Source: Rhodobacteraceae bacterium SB2
GTDB taxonomy: Bacteria > Pseudomonadota > Alphaproteobacteria > Rhodobacterales > Rhodobacteraceae
Assembly: GCA_001642945.1 (NCBI GenBank)
Contig: LGRT01000014.1
Location: 124,001-188,000, forward strand
Direction: 5' to 3'
Length of the DNA: 64,000 nt
Made by a program: the position numbers and the translations under genes. Below, one piece after another: positions 9,501-19,713 of the stretch (positions are counted from its first letter, which is position 1; each line of letters starts with the position of its first letter). The notes below the pieces were generated by a model that made no database searches, was not told the origin of the DNA, and worked only from the letters and a program-made list of their open reading frames with translations.

Positions 9501-9635
9501 TTCCCTTTATCTTTATTCCGACTAATTCGGATTTCTCTTCAGGGTGCAATGGTTTTTTCGCCCTTCTATAAAAAATGCGCCTTTGCTGGACAAATCCTTG
9601 GCGCTATGAAAAACGACCCTCAACAGGAGATCAAA

Positions 9636-10961
9636 ATGACCATCACACGCTTTGCCCCTTCCCCGACCGGATATTTGCACGTTGGCAATATGCGCGCTGC
9701 TTTGATGAATTACCTGATTGCGCGCAAAGATGACGGGCATTTTATTTTACGCATTGACGATACAGACCCCGAACGCTCAAAGGAAAGCTTTGTTGAGGCG
9801 ATCAAAGAAGATCTAACGTGGTTGGGCTTGCAATGGGATCGTATCGAGCGCCAATCCGAGCGTTTGGCCGCCTATGATGCAGCGGCGCAGCGCCTCAAAG
9901 ATAGCGGGCGCCTTTATGAATGTTTTGAAACCCCGGTTGAGCTGGATTTGAAGCGAAAGAAACAGCTGAATATGGGCAAGCCGCCAGTCTATGATCGCGC
10001 GGCGCTTGGATTAAGCACAGCTGAAAAAGCGGCGCTGCGCGCAGAACGGGGGCAGGGGCATTGGCGCTTTAAGCTAGAGCATCAGCGGATTGAATGGACC
10101 GATGCAATTTTGGGGGATATTTCAATCGACGCGGCCAGCGTGTCTGATCCGGTTTTGATCCGCGGCGATGGTCAATATCTTTATACCTTGGCCTCAGTTG
10201 TAGATGATATCGAAATGAAGATCACCAATGTGGTGCGCGGATCTGACCATGTGACCAACACGGCCACGCAAATTCAGATGATGCAGGCCCTTGGTGGGGA
10301 TATTCCCAAATTTGGCCATCACTCGTTGCTGACAGGCCCGCTTGGCGAAGCCTTATCAAAACGGCTTGGAACTTTGGCGTTGCGTGATTTGCGTTCCGAT
10401 GGCATCGTCCCTGCCGCTTTGATCAGTTTGATGGCGCGGCTGGGATCCAGCCAACCGGTCGAGCTGCAAACGGATTTGGCTGCCGTGGCTGCAGGGTTTG
10501 AACTGGCGCAGTTTGGGTCTGCGCCGACAAAATTGGACGCGCAGGATTTGCGTCCGTTGACGGCACGTTATCTGCAAACGCTGCCGCTGCAAGAAGTGGC
10601 TGACCAGATCGAAAGCTTGGGCGTTCCCGCTGAACTGGCTGCGCAATTCTGGCAGGTGACGCGCGATAATATTACTACCTTGCATGATCTGCCCGGCTGG
10701 TGGGAGCTGTTTTCAAACGGCGCAACGCCGGTGATTCATCCCGAGGATCAAGCGTTCGTGGCGCAAGCGATGGCTCTTTTGCCCGATGGCCCATATGACG
10801 CGGATTCATGGTCTGCTTGGACGGCAGAAGTAAAGGCAGCGACAGGGCGCAAGGGCAAAGGCTTGTTTATGCCGCTGCGTTTGGCCTTAACGGGGCAAAG
10901 CCATGGGCCAGATATGTCGGCCGTGCTGCCTTTGCTGCAAGTTATCAAAGCCAAGCCTTGA
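9636..10961 (+). CDS. gltX: Glutamyl-tRNA synthetase
   Basis: Charges tRNA with glutamate. Class I synthetase, 441 residues. It opens with TRFAPSPTGYLHVGNMRAA, where HVGN is the HIGH-type ATP motif; the KMSKS-type loop reads ALSKRLG at about residue 241. The start is ATG 9636 with CAGGAG upstream; an in-frame ATG at 9606 is possible but less likely. Alphaproteobacteria often carry two GltX proteins, and this one has the shorter, less typical KMSKS form, so it may be the secondary, tRNA-discriminating copy (inference). A hairpin overlaps its stop codon. Confidence 0.9.
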   Translation: MTITRFAPSPTGYLHVGNMRAALMNYLIARKDDGHFILRIDDTDPERSKESFVEAIKEDLTWLGLQWDRIERQSERLAAYDAAAQRLKDSGRLYECFETPVELDLKRKKQLNMGKPPVYDRAALGLSTAEKAALRAERGQGHWRFKLEHQRIEWTDAILGDISIDAASVSDPVLIRGDGQYLYTLASVVDDIEMKITNVVRGSDHVTNTATQIQMMQALGGDIPKFGHHSLLTGPLGEALSKRLGTLALRDLRSDGIVPAALISLMARLGSSQPVELQTDLAAVAAGFELAQFGSAPTKLDAQDLRPLTARYLQTLPLQEVADQIESLGVPAELAAQFWQVTRDNITTLHDLPGWWELFSNGATPVIHPEDQAFVAQAMALLPDGPYDADSWSAWTAEVKAATGRKGKGLFMPLRLALTGQSHGPDMSAVLPLLQVIKAKP

Positions 10962-10977
10962 TTGGATAAGGTTTGGC
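10950..10977 (+). terminator. Hairpin overlapping the gltX stop
   Basis: GCCAAGCCTT and AAGGTTTGGC form a 10-bp stem (one G-U pair) with an 8-nt loop. No T tract follows, so it is only a candidate terminator or 3'-end stabiliser between convergent gltX and the DUF1244 gene. Confidence 0.4.
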
Positions 10978-10994
10978 ATGTGTGACAGGCCTGA

Positions 10995-11315
10995 TTAATC
11001 GGGGGCTTTGACGTTTTCTACAAAAGCTTGCGTGAAGGCCTCTTGTTTTTCAGCGCTGGCCTCGGTTTGATGCTGGGCTTTCCAAACCTCCATCGGCATG
11101 CCGTAAAACGCTTCACGCGCTTGGTCTTTTGACATCTCGATTCCCCGGTCTTGGGCAGCCTCTTGATACCAACGCGACAGGCAGTTTCTGCAAAACCCTG
11201 CCAAGTTCATCAGGTCAATATTTTGAACATCTGGGCGCTTTTCCATCAAATGTGCGCGCAGGGCCCGAAAGGCGGCGGCGTCTAATTCAAGCTGCGTTTG
11301 ATCATCCATGGTCAT
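10995..11315 (-). CDS. DUF1244 family protein
   Basis: Small protein of 106 residues recognisable by the conserved core DVQNIDLMNLAGFCRNCLSRW (residues ~29-49), with two cysteines in the FCRNC arrangement, and by the following YGMP segment. The family is widespread in proteobacteria and has no established function that I know. It is mostly helical and hydrophilic, with no signal peptide. It stands alone on the minus strand, convergent with gltX and divergent from pyk. The FCRNC pair could bind metal, but only two cysteines are present. Confidence 0.8.
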   Translation of the reverse strand: MTMDDQTQLELDAAAFRALRAHLMEKRPDVQNIDLMNLAGFCRNCLSRWYQEAAQDRGIEMSKDQAREAFYGMPMEVWKAQHQTEASAEKQEAFTQAFVENVKAPD

Positions 11316-11505
11316 TTCCTTTGCGAAAGACGCGGCATAAATGCGCGCGATTTCTGTTATTTCGTTGCCAATCTCCTAACTTAGTTCCCGCTTGGCTCGC
11401 AAGCGCTTTAAAGCGATCCGCCTTTTGAATGCGGCGTTGGCCGCGGGTTGCAGCAAGGATAACGGTTGTGATTGTTGAAATTATTCGCCATAAGCGCAGC
11501 AGAAA

Positions 11506-11519
11506 TGTTAACGCTAACA
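11506..11519. promoter_or_regulatory. Palindromic operator upstream of pyk (LacI-family type)
   Basis: TGTTAACGCTAACA, arms TGTTA/TAACA around ACGC, 99 bp before the pyk start. It fits the pattern TGTTAnCGnTAACA bound by LacI-family carbon regulators of alphaproteobacteria (the Rhodobacter CceR and Sinorhizobium PckR type). The rest of the 302-nt gap 11316-11617 holds no other clear signal. Confidence 0.6.
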
Positions 11520-11617
11520 GCTTGCCTCAAACTGGATCTCTGATCTTAATTTCTTGCTGGCGGCTTGGCGGCTCGCAACGTTATAAGAGACGCCAAAGGG
11601 ATTGAAGGGAATACATC

Positions 11618-13063
11618 ATGAGACGCCTGCGCAATGTAAAAATTGTAGCCACGCTGGGGCCTGCCTCGCAAAGTTATGACATGATCCGCGCTTTACATGA
11701 AGCAGGAGCAGATGTCTTTCGGTTGAATATGAGCCATGGCACGCATGCCGAGATCACCGAGCGTCATAAAATCATCCGCAAGGTTGAAGATGATCTTTCA
11801 AGCCCGATCGCCATTTTGGCCGATTTACAAGGCCCAAAATTGCGGGTCGGAGAATTTGCGTCAGGCGCTGAAGATTTGGTCGAAGGAGATCGGTTCCGGG
11901 TGGATCTTGATCCGGCGGCGGGAGATAAAAACCGCGTACAACTGCCCCATGAAGAGATTTTTTCGGCGCTGAAGCCGGGGGCTCATCTGCTGGTGAATGA
12001 TGGAAAAATCAAATTCAAAGTCGAAGAATGCGGCGCCGATTTTGCCGATTGTCTGGTGTTGAACGGTGGGACGATTTCAAACCGCAAGGGCGTGAATGTG
12101 CCGGATGTGGTTTTGCCTTTGGCAGCTTTGTCAGAAAAAGATCGCGCCGATTTAGATTTCGTCTGCGATTTGGGCGTGGATTGGTTGGCCTTGTCTTTTG
12201 TGCAGCGCCCGGAAGATTTAACCGAGGCGCGTGAATTGGTGCGGGGTCGCGCGGCCTTGCTGTCAAAAATTGAAAAACCTTCGGCGGTTGAGCAATTTGA
12301 CGCGATTTTGAAAGTTTCTGATGGCATAATGGTGGCGCGCGGAGATCTTGGAGTGGAATTGCCGGTGCAGAATGTGCCGCCGATCCAGAAGCGTTTGGTG
12401 CGCAAGTGTCGCGCAGCGGCGAAACCGGTGATTGTGGCCACGCAAATGCTGGAATCGATGATTGAGAGCCCAATGCCCACGCGGGCCGAGGTGTCTGATG
12501 TGGCCACGGCGATTTACGAAGGCTCGGATGCGATTATGCTTTCAGCAGAATCGGCGGCCGGTGGCTATCCGATCGAGGCCGTGACCACAATGAACAATGT
12601 TGCGGTCGAGGTGGAAAGCGATCCAACTTATACTGAAATTTTGGAATCCTCGCGCAAAGCCAAACGCCATACGGTGGCAGATGCGATTGTCGCCGCGGCG
12701 CGGGAAATTGCCGAAACCACGGATGTGAAGGCGATATGCTGCTATACGCAATCGGGCACAACCGCGCTGTTAACCGCGCGCGAGCGTCCGCGTGTGCCCA
12801 TTATTGCGATGACATCAGAAATCGGAACGTCGCGGCGTTTGGCGCTAAGCTGGGGTACCAATTGTGTACGCTCAGGCCCCAAAGAGCGCTTCAAGGAAGC
12901 GGTGGTCAGCGCCGTGCGGGCAGCGTTGTCACAAGGGTTTGCCGAAGAAAATGATCAGGTGGTTGTAACAGCCGGTGTGCCGTTCAATATTCCGGGCACC
13001 ACGAATATTTTACGCGTGGCGCCGTGCAATGAACGCATGATTTATTCCACCGATCCAGAATAG
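11618..13063 (+). CDS. pyk: Pyruvate kinase
   Basis: Transfers phosphate from phosphoenolpyruvate to ADP, giving pyruvate and ATP at the end of the Entner-Doudoroff/lower glycolytic route. 481 residues, full length. Landmarks are VKIVATLGPAS at the N-terminus, the ADP/PEP-site FRLNMSHGTHA, the catalytic-lysine motif IEKPSAVEQFDAI, and ARGDLGVELP and MLESMIESPMPTRAEVSDVA around the active site. The C-terminal allosteric domain is present. The palindrome at 11506 suggests repression by a LacI-family carbon regulator. The start ATG follows GAAGGGAATACATC. Confidence 0.95.
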   Translation: MRRLRNVKIVATLGPASQSYDMIRALHEAGADVFRLNMSHGTHAEITERHKIIRKVEDDLSSPIAILADLQGPKLRVGEFASGAEDLVEGDRFRVDLDPAAGDKNRVQLPHEEIFSALKPGAHLLVNDGKIKFKVEECGADFADCLVLNGGTISNRKGVNVPDVVLPLAALSEKDRADLDFVCDLGVDWLALSFVQRPEDLTEARELVRGRAALLSKIEKPSAVEQFDAILKVSDGIMVARGDLGVELPVQNVPPIQKRLVRKCRAAAKPVIVATQMLESMIESPMPTRAEVSDVATAIYEGSDAIMLSAESAAGGYPIEAVTTMNNVAVEVESDPTYTEILESSRKAKRHTVADAIVAAAREIAETTDVKAICCYTQSGTTALLTARERPRVPIIAMTSEIGTSRRLALSWGTNCVRSGPKERFKEAVVSAVRAALSQGFAEENDQVVVTAGVPFNIPGTTNILRVAPCNERMIYSTDPE

Positions 13064-13075
13064 CGCGATTTGCAC

Positions 13076-13104
13076 TTGCGCTTATAGAAAGAGCGCCCTA
13101 TATC
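13076..13104 (+). promoter_or_regulatory. Candidate sigma-70 promoter for rpmI-rplT
   Basis: TTGCGC, 17 bp spacer, TATATC, lying 80 bp before the L35 start and just after the pyk stop. Spacing is ideal and both hexamers are close to consensus. It would uncouple the ribosomal genes from pyk. Confidence 0.55.
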
Positions 13105-13183
13105 GCAATCTCTTCAACGTGGCCGGCCGAAAGGGCATGCCGAGTCGCGTATAAACCGACCTTTGTTAAGACAGGAGACGGAA

Positions 13184-13384
13184 ATGCCTAAGATGAAGAC
13201 CAAATCGAGCTGCAAAAAGCGGTTCAAAGTAACGGCGAATGGCCGTGTGAAAACCGGTCAAGCCGGCAAACGCCACGGAATGATCAAACGCACCCGTAAA
13301 TTCATCCGCAACGCCCGCGGCACAACAGTGATGTCAACGCCTGACGAAAGAATCGTCAAGTCGATGATGCCCTATTCGCGCTGA
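13184..13384 (+). CDS. rpmI: 50S ribosomal protein L35
   Basis: 66-residue, strongly basic ribosomal protein with the family opening [14 protein letters not shown] and the central [22 protein letters not shown] 13184 is preceded by AGGAGACGGAA. It lies 12 nt before rplT; infC, which precedes this pair in many bacteria, is not in the window. Confidence 0.97.
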   Translation: MPKMKTKSSCKKRFKVTANGRVKTGQAGKRHGMIKRTRKFIRNARGTTVMSTPDERIVKSMMPYSR

Positions 13385-13396
13385 GGAGGATAAGAT

Positions 13397-13759
13397 ATGT
13401 CACGCGTTAAAGGTGGTACCGTAACCCACGCCCGTCACAAGAAAATCGTAAAAGCTGCGAAAGGCTATTATGGACGTCGTAAAAACACGTTTAAAGTCGC
13501 GGCGCAGGCGGTTGATAAAGCCAATCAATATGCAACCCGCGACCGGCATAACCGGAAGCGCAACTTTCGGGCCTTGTGGATCCAGCGGATCAACGCAGCC
13601 GTGCGTAGTCATGATGAGGCGATGACCTATTCACGCTTTATCAATGGGCTTGGCTTGGTGGGTATTGAGGTTGACCGGAAGGTTCTGGCCGATCTGGCCG
13701 TGCATGAGCCGGCAGCATTTGAGGCGATTGTCTTGCAGGCGAAGGCGGCCTTGGCCTAA
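13397..13759 (+). CDS. rplT: 50S ribosomal protein L20
   Basis: 120-residue L20, which binds 23S rRNA early in 50S assembly. The opening [21 protein letters not shown] and the [20 protein letters not shown] segment are diagnostic. A GAGGAT site precedes ATG 13397. A strong intrinsic terminator follows, so rpmI-rplT form a closed unit, separated from pheST by about 200 nt. Confidence 0.97.
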   Translation: MSRVKGGTVTHARHKKIVKAAKGYYGRRKNTFKVAAQAVDKANQYATRDRHNRKRNFRALWIQRINAAVRSHDEAMTYSRFINGLGLVGIEVDRKVLADLAVHEPAAFEAIVLQAKAALA

Positions 13760-13783
13760 ACCAGCGTTTAAAAATTGAGTTTT

Positions 13784-13822
13784 AAAGCACTGCAAACAGC
13801 GTTTGTGGTGCTTTTTTATTTT
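13784..13822 (+). terminator. Intrinsic terminator after rplT
   Basis: AAAGCACTGCAAAC (13784-13797), loop AGC, and GTTTGTGGTGCTTT (13801-13814) pair over 14 positions with two G-U wobbles, followed by TTTATTTT. A classical stem plus T tract. Confidence 0.88.
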
Positions 13823-13954
13823 GGCCAAGGCCGCCAATTTGATCGGAGGCTTTCTTAGTTTATAAAGCCTGTCGGGCTTGGGCCTGCCCTGCTAAGCGGG
13901 TTGCACCCGGTTCCAAATATGATAGCAGAGGGCGTCTGGATTTGGAGAAGATCT

Positions 13955-15025
13955 ATGGATGGTCTACGCGAAAAATATATAGCTGCGATTGCGGCTGCGC
14001 AGGATGAAAGCGCCTTGGAAGAAACCCGCCTCGCAGCGGTTGGAAAAAAAGGCGAGGTCAGCCTGAAGCTGCGCGAATTGGGTAAGATGACACCCGAAGA
14101 GCGGCAAGTGGCGGGCCCGGCGCTGAACGCGTTAAAAGAAGAGCTGAATTCGGCGCTGATGGCGCGTAAAGCCGCGCTGGCTGATGCCGCGCTGGACGAG
14201 CGTTTGCGCACTGAATGGTTGGACGTTACATTGCCAGCGCGTGATCAACGCCGCGGTACGATCCATCCGATTTCGCAGGTAACCGAAGAAGTCACAGCGA
14301 TTTTTGCCGATATGGGTTTCGGCGTGGCTGAAGGCCCGCGGATTGATACAGATTGGTATAATTTTGACGCGTTGAATATCCCCGGGCATCACCCGGCGCG
14401 CGCGGAAATGGATACGTTTTACATGCATCGCGCAGAGGGTGATGATCGCCCCCCTCACGTGCTGCGCACGCATACCAGTCCGGTACAAATTCGCACGATG
14501 GAAAAAACTGGCGCGCCAGTGCGGGTGATTTGCCCCGGCGGCGTGTATCGCGCAGATTACGATCAGACCCATACGCCGATGTTTCATCAGGTAGAAGGTT
14601 TGGCAATTGATAAAAATATTTCCATGGCCAATCTCAAATGGGTTTTGGAAGAATTTGTAAAAGCCTATTTTGAGGTTGATGATGTTGAGTTGCGGTTTCG
14701 CGCTTCGCATTTCCCGTTTACGGAACCTTCTGCTGAGGTGGATATCCGTTGCAGTTGGGCCGGCGGGCAGTTGAAAGTGGGCGAGGGGGATGACTGGTTA
14801 GAAATTCTGGGCTCTGGCATGGTACATCCCAAAGTACTGCAAGCTGGTGGCATCGATCCGGAGAAGTGGCAGGGGTTCGCCTTTGGTATGGGCATCGATC
14901 GCATCGCCATGCTGAAATATGGAATTCCGGATTTACGTGCCTTCTTCGACAGTGATTTACGATGGCTGCGTCATTACGGGTTTTCCAGCCTGGATCAGCC
15001 CAATTTACACGGAGGCCTGTCATGA
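13955..15025 (+). CDS. pheS: Phenylalanyl-tRNA synthetase alpha subunit
   Basis: Catalytic subunit of the class II alpha2-beta2 synthetase, 356 residues. The N-terminal coiled coil precedes the catalytic core [19 protein letters not shown] (motif 1 region), the [12 protein letters not shown] motif, and the C-terminal motif 3 [17 protein letters not shown] 13955 follows TTGGAGAAG; the frame is open from 13901, but the upstream residues are unlike the family. Its TGA overlaps the pheT ATG (ATGA), indicating translational coupling. Confidence 0.96.
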   Translation: MDGLREKYIAAIAAAQDESALEETRLAAVGKKGEVSLKLRELGKMTPEERQVAGPALNALKEELNSALMARKAALADAALDERLRTEWLDVTLPARDQRRGTIHPISQVTEEVTAIFADMGFGVAEGPRIDTDWYNFDALNIPGHHPARAEMDTFYMHRAEGDDRPPHVLRTHTSPVQIRTMEKTGAPVRVICPGGVYRADYDQTHTPMFHQVEGLAIDKNISMANLKWVLEEFVKAYFEVDDVELRFRASHFPFTEPSAEVDIRCSWAGGQLKVGEGDDWLEILGSGMVHPKVLQAGGIDPEKWQGFAFGMGIDRIAMLKYGIPDLRAFFDSDLRWLRHYGFSSLDQPNLHGGLS

Positions 15026-17421
15026 AGTTCACGCTCTCTTGGCTGAAAGACCATCTGGACACTGATGCTGCATTAGACGATATTTTATACGCTTTGACCG
15101 ATCTCGGGCTTGAAGTGGAAGAGGTGTCAAACCCGGCGGATCGGTTGAGTGATTTCCGAATTGGCAAGGTGATTGCAGCCGAGCAACACCCGGATGCGGA
15201 CAAACTGCGCGTCTGCCAAGTAAGCACTGATCAGGGTGAGTTGCAGATTATTTGTGGCGCGCCGAATGCGCGCGCGGGCATCACCGTGGTGGTTGCCACG
15301 CCGGGCACTTATGTGCCGGGCATTGATACTACGATCGGGGTCGGCAAAATTCGCGGTGTCGAAAGCTTTGGCATGATGTGTTCCGAACGCGAAATGGAAT
15401 TAAGCGACGAGCATGACGGGATTATTGAATTGCCATCTGGCGAAGTCGGGCAAAGTTTTGTTGATTATTTGGCTGAAAATGATCCATCGAAAGTGGATAC
15501 TCTAATTGATATTGCGATCACGCCCAATCGCCCAGATGCGCTGGGCGTGCGCGGGATTGCGCGCGATTTGGCCGCCCGCGGGCTGGGCGTGTTGAAACCC
15601 TATCCGGTCGAACCGGTTATGGGCCAGTTTCCCTGCCCAATCTCGGTTACGATTGATGAGGATACGCAAGCGCAATGTCCGGTTTTCTTTGGCCGGGTTA
15701 TTCGCGGCGTCAAAAATGGCCCCAGCCCTGCCTGGTTGCAAAATCGGCTGAAAGCGATCGGCCTGCGTCCAATTTCGGCGCTGGTCGATATCACGAATTT
15801 TTTCACCTATGATAACAACCGCCCCTTGCACGTCTTTGATGCGGATAAGGTTGAAGGTTCAGCCTTGCGGGTGCACCGTGCGACGGGCGGCGAAGTTTTC
15901 GCCGCCTTGGATGATAAAGACTATACTTTGAGCGAAGGTATGACGGTGATTTCCGATGCCGCCGGGGTGGAAAGCCTGGGCGGAATTATGGGGGGATTGC
16001 ACAGTGGCTGCTCTGAGGGCACAACTTCTGTGTTTCTGGAAGCGGCGCTTTTTGAGACGGTGCGCACCGCCTATACGGGGCGCGCGCTGAAAATTAATTC
16101 TGATGCGCGTTATCGGTTTGAACGCGGTATTGATCCCGCTTGGACACCCTTAGGCGTTGAAGCTGCCACGGCGATGATCCTAGATTTATGCGGCGGTGAG
16201 GCCTCTGAGGTGGTGATGGCGGGAGCGGTGCCAGATCATGCGCGCGCCTACCGGTTGGATACGGATCGCATTCAATCTTTGGTTGGTATGGAAATCCCCG
16301 AGGCTACGCAGCGCCAAAGCCTGACCGCGCTTGGCTTTGTGCTGGATGGCAAAACGGCGCATGTGCCCAGTTGGCGCCCGGATGTTCTGGGCGAGGCGGA
16401 TTTGGTGGAAGAGGTTGCGCGGATAGCCTCCTTAACAAAATTGCAGGGTAAGCCCTTGCCCCGGGTCTTACCCGGCGTGCCCAAACCGATTTTATCGCCC
16501 GTGCAAAAACGCGAGCAAGCTGCCCGGCGCGCAGGCGCGGCTTTGGGCTTTCACGAATGCGTAAGCTATTCATTCATCGATCAAGCTGCGGCCGCGCTTT
16601 TTGGCGCTGGTAGTGATGCAACCCGGCTTGAAAACCCGATCAGCGCGGATATGAGCCATATGCGCCCTGATCTGTTGCCCGGGCTATTGGCTGCCGCGCA
16701 GCGCAACCAAGCGCGGGGGTTTGCAGATCTTGCTTTGTTTGAAATTGGCCCCGTCTTTAGCGGCGGTGAGCCCGAGGAACAAGATTTGCAAATTGCCGGT
16801 CTTTTGATTGGGCGCAGCGCTCCGAAAGACGTGCATGCCTCTGACCGCGATGTAGATCTTTTTGATGCCAAAGCCGATGCTCTGTCGATCCTTGGCGCAA
16901 TTGGAGCGCCTGTGAAAACGCAGGTACGGCGCGGCGCGGCGCCTTGGTGGCATCCGGGCCGGCATGGTCAGATTTGTTTGGGTCCGAAAAAAACATTGGC
17001 GGTGTTTGGTGAGCTGCATCCCAAAATATTGGCGGCTTTTGACATCAAAGGGCCGGCCGTTGGCTTCACCATTTGGCCCAATGAGGTGCCCTTGCCGCGC
17101 AACAAATCGGCCACGCGGCCTGCGCTGAAGCTAAAAGATTTGCAAGCCGTCGAGCGTGATTTTGCCTTCGTCGTGGATCATAAAACCGAGGCGATGGATT
17201 TGGTGAACGCGGCGCAAGGCGCGGATAAAACGCTGATTACCGATGTGCGCGTGTTCGATGAATTTATCGGTGGCAGCTTAGGAGTTGATCGAAAATCAAT
17301 CGCTATTCGGGTGCGCTTGCAGCCCATAGAGGTGACGCTGACAGATGCTGAGATTGAAGCCGTGGGCGCCAAAATTGTGGCCAAAGTGGCCTCTGCAACA
17401 GGCGGCGCCTTGCGGATGTAA
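15022..17421 (+). CDS. pheT: Phenylalanyl-tRNA synthetase beta subunit
   Basis: 799-residue beta subunit, full length. It opens with [16 protein letters not shown], then the tRNA-binding EMAP-like domain ([12 protein letters not shown], residues ~55-66), the B3/B4 editing domain, B5, the catalytic-like core and a C-terminal ferredoxin-fold anticodon domain. The start overlaps the pheS stop by 4 nt, giving equimolar expression. Nothing is unusual in the visible motifs. Confidence 0.96.
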   Translation: MKFTLSWLKDHLDTDAALDDILYALTDLGLEVEEVSNPADRLSDFRIGKVIAAEQHPDADKLRVCQVSTDQGELQIICGAPNARAGITVVVATPGTYVPGIDTTIGVGKIRGVESFGMMCSEREMELSDEHDGIIELPSGEVGQSFVDYLAENDPSKVDTLIDIAITPNRPDALGVRGIARDLAARGLGVLKPYPVEPVMGQFPCPISVTIDEDTQAQCPVFFGRVIRGVKNGPSPAWLQNRLKAIGLRPISALVDITNFFTYDNNRPLHVFDADKVEGSALRVHRATGGEVFAALDDKDYTLSEGMTVISDAAGVESLGGIMGGLHSGCSEGTTSVFLEAALFETVRTAYTGRALKINSDARYRFERGIDPAWTPLGVEAATAMILDLCGGEASEVVMAGAVPDHARAYRLDTDRIQSLVGMEIPEATQRQSLTALGFVLDGKTAHVPSWRPDVLGEADLVEEVARIASLTKLQGKPLPRVLPGVPKPILSPVQKREQAARRAGAALGFHECVSYSFIDQAAAALFGAGSDATRLENPISADMSHMRPDLLPGLLAAAQRNQARGFADLALFEIGPVFSGGEPEEQDLQIAGLLIGRSAPKDVHASDRDVDLFDAKADALSILGAIGAPVKTQVRRGAAPWWHPGRHGQICLGPKKTLAVFGELHPKILAAFDIKGPAVGFTIWPNEVPLPRNKSATRPALKLKDLQAVERDFAFVVDHKTEAMDLVNAAQGADKTLITDVRVFDEFIGGSLGVDRKSIAIRVRLQPIEVTLTDAEIEAVGAKIVAKVASATGGALRM

Positions 17422-17465
17422 ATTGCAAATTCGCGTAAGTAAAACCTTTGGATGAGGAAACGGTC

Positions 17466-17915
17466 ATGATGCTAACAGTTTATTTATCTGGTGAGATTCA
17501 CACAGATTGGCGCGATCAAATCGCGCATGGTGCGCGGGATCTTAATGTGGTGTTTACCGGCCCAGTCACGGATCATGCCGCCAGTGATGATTGCGGCGTT
17601 GCCATTTTGGGCGCAGAATCCAACAAGTTTTGGCACGACCATAAAGGCGCAAAGTTGAACGCGATGCGCACCCGTAAAGGCATCGAAGAGGCAGATATTG
17701 TGGTGGTTCGCTTTGGCGAGAAATATAAGCAATGGAACGCGGCCTTTGATGCAGGCTATGCGGCCGCCTTGGGGAAATCTTTAATCGTACTGCATGGGGC
17801 AGAGCATCAGCATGCGTTGAAAGAAGTTGACGCAGCGGCTTTGGCCGTTGCGCAAGATCCCAGCCAAGTCGTTGCGCTACTAACCTATATACTTTCTGGC
17901 GATTTACCGGCTTAA
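17466..17915 (+). CDS. YtoQ family protein
   Basis: 149 residues, recognised as YtoQ by the opening LTVYLSGEIHTDWRDQI and the NKFWHDHKGAKLNAMRTR segment. The fold is probably Rossmann-like, related to nucleoside 2-deoxyribosyltransferases (VYLSGEIH at the N-terminus, VVRFGEKYKQWNAAFDAGYA in the middle), but no activity is established for the family as far as I know. ATG 17466 follows GATGAGGAAACGG; an adjacent ATG at 17469 is equally possible. It lies 44 nt after pheT and is closed by an intrinsic terminator. Confidence 0.8.
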   Translation: MMLTVYLSGEIHTDWRDQIAHGARDLNVVFTGPVTDHAASDDCGVAILGAESNKFWHDHKGAKLNAMRTRKGIEEADIVVVRFGEKYKQWNAAFDAGYAAALGKSLIVLHGAEHQHALKEVDAAALAVAQDPSQVVALLTYILSGDLPA

Positions 17916-17947
17916 AAGCGCCGGGCTGGATTTTAAGCAGAGTGATC

Positions 17948-17969
17948 AAGGGCCTTTGGGCCCTTTTTT
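17948..17969 (+). terminator. Intrinsic terminator after ytoQ
   Basis: AAGGGCC, loop TTTG, GGCCCTT, followed by TTTT. It lies 32 nt after the ytoQ stop and ends the pheST-ytoQ unit. Confidence 0.88.
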
Positions 17970-18084
17970 GCGGCCTAAAAACAATTAAAAATATACAAGA
18001 CACGCTAAATATGCCTTAAAAGACGCGCAGCCTCAGAGCTGATTTTTTATTTTATTATTTAAATTTATTTTTGAAAGGCACGTT

Positions 18085-18519
18085 ATGTTGAAAGAGTTTC
18101 AAGGTTTTATTGCCAAAGGCAATGTGATGGATATGGCCGTTGGCATCATTATCGGTGCGGCGTTTACGGCGATCGTCAAATCAATGGTCGGGGATTTGAT
18201 CAATCCGTTGATTGGATTATTTTTGGGCGGGGTCGACTTTGGTAACTTATTCGTGGTTCTGCGGGGCGAGGGCGATTTCGTGTCTCTTGCAGCGGCGCGT
18301 GAGGCGGGGGTTGCGGTGTTTGCCTATGGGGCGTTTATCATGGCCGTGATCAATTTTTTGATCATCGCTTGGGTGGTGTTTTTGCTGGTACGTTACGTCA
18401 ATAAGCTTAAAGAGACGCAGAGCAAAGCGGAAGAGGTTGCGCCTGATGCCGCGCCTTCAGGGCCGAGCGAGTTGGATATATTAATCGATATTCGCACGGC
18501 CCTTCAGCGGGAGGTCTAA
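18085..18519 (+). CDS. mscL: Large-conductance mechanosensitive channel
   Basis: Inner-membrane safety valve opening on hypo-osmotic shock. 144 residues with the family opening [20 protein letters not shown], the pore helix [20 protein letters not shown] and a second span [19 protein letters not shown]. The C-terminal cytoplasmic helix ([12 protein letters not shown]) is present. An AAAGGCACGTT site precedes the ATG. It is convergent with ald, with only 3 nt between the stops. Confidence 0.95.
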   Translation: MLKEFQGFIAKGNVMDMAVGIIIGAAFTAIVKSMVGDLINPLIGLFLGGVDFGNLFVVLRGEGDFVSLAAAREAGVAVFAYGAFIMAVINFLIIAWVVFLLVRYVNKLKETQSKAEEVAPDAAPSGPSELDILIDIRTALQREV

Positions 18520-18522
18520 GTT

Positions 18523-19647
18523 TTAGGCTGCGGTTTTAAGCGTTAGATTGGGCTGGCTAAGCGCATAGCCCAATGCGTCTGCCACAGCGGCATGGGTCAC
18601 CGTTCCGGCGTGAATATTCAAGCCGTTCAAAAGGTGGGGATCGTCAGCGCAAGCGGCCTGCCAGCCTTTATCTGCCAGCGCCAATAAGAACGGCAATGTG
18701 GCATTGCCCAAAGCTTGCGTAGAACTGCGCGCAACCGCGCCGGGCATATTGGCCACGCAATAATGTTGGATCCCATCCACTTGATAGATCGGATCTTGAT
18801 GCGTTGTGGCGCGCGATGTCTCAAAGCAGCCGCCCTGGTCAATCGCCACATCTACCAGCGCGGCGCCGGGTTTTAAGCTGCTCAATTGATTTTTTGTGAT
18901 CAATTTTGGCGCTGTGGCGCCGGGTACCAATACGGCACCGATGATCATATCGGCGGCGCTGGCCAACTCGCCGGTTAGTGCGCTATTGGCATACCCCGTT
19001 TTAAATTGCCCACCAAAGACATCATCCAAAAATCGCAGGCGCGGCAAAGAACGGTCAAGCACGGTGACATCTGCGCCCATACCCGCGGCAATTTTAGCGG
19101 CATGTGTGCCGACAACGCCGCCCCCAATGACTAAGACATTGGCCGGTAAAACACCTGGCACGCCGCCCATGAGTACGCCGCGCCCGCCATTGGCTTTTTG
19201 CAAGGTCCATGCGCCAACTTGCGGTGCCAAGCGCCCCGCAACTTCGGACATGGGCGCCAATAAAGGCAATCCGCCCGCCTGGTCGGTTACTGTTTCATAG
19301 GCAATTGCAGTGCAACCAGAGGCCAAAAGATCCTGCGTTTGCGCCGCGTCCGGTGCCAAATGCAAATAGGTGAATAACAGTTGATTTTCGCGCAATTGAG
19401 CGCGCTCAAAGGCCTGAGGCTCTTTGACTTTTACGATCATATCGCAACTGGTGAAGACTTCTTCTGCTGTCTCAACAATTTGCGCCCCGGCGCTTTGATA
19501 TTCAGCATCCGCAAAGCCCGATCCAGCGCCTGCACCTGCCTGAACCATCACTTTATGCCCGTGCCGGGTGGCTTCGCTTACCGCATTTGGTGTCATTCCA
19601 ACGCGGAATTCTTGCGGTTTAATTTCTGTAGGACATCCTATTTGCAT
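18523..19647 (-). CDS. ald: Alanine dehydrogenase
   Basis: NAD-dependent enzyme interconverting L-alanine with pyruvate and ammonia. 374 residues, the standard length. It opens with MQIGCPTEIKPQEFRVGMTP, carries the NAD site VLVIGGGVVGTHAAKIAAGMGA (central third), and has the substrate-site lysine in the KVKEPQ motif (~residue 74). An AGGAGCT site precedes the ATG. The divergent Lrp-type gene is very likely its regulator, a known pairing in alphaproteobacteria. Confidence 0.95.
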   Translation of the reverse strand: MQIGCPTEIKPQEFRVGMTPNAVSEATRHGHKVMVQAGAGAGSGFADAEYQSAGAQIVETAEEVFTSCDMIVKVKEPQAFERAQLRENQLLFTYLHLAPDAAQTQDLLASGCTAIAYETVTDQAGGLPLLAPMSEVAGRLAPQVGAWTLQKANGGRGVLMGGVPGVLPANVLVIGGGVVGTHAAKIAAGMGADVTVLDRSLPRLRFLDDVFGGQFKTGYANSALTGELASAADMIIGAVLVPGATAPKLITKNQLSSLKPGAALVDVAIDQGGCFETSRATTHQDPIYQVDGIQHYCVANMPGAVARSSTQALGNATLPFLLALADKGWQAACADDPHLLNGLNIHAGTVTHAAVADALGYALSQPNLTLKTAA

Positions 19648-19693
19648 GTTGAGCTCCTTTTTGCTTTGCGCAAATTATGACAGGTATCACACG

Positions 19694-19713
19694 CAATTTT
19701 CTTGAAAAGATTG
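19694..19713. promoter_or_regulatory. Imperfect palindrome between ald and its Lrp-type regulator
   Basis: CAATTTTCTTGAAAAGATTG, a near-symmetric 20-mer (CAAT..TTTC / GAAA..ATTG) in the AT-rich divergent spacer 19648-19783. It lies about 46 bp from the ald start and 70 bp from the regulator start, a position suited to an Lrp/AsnC-family site. Confidence 0.5.

Noticed and set aside
14132-14710. A 192-codon minus-strand frame inside pheS
   Set aside because: Antisense of a well-conserved synthetase gene; no recognisable domain.
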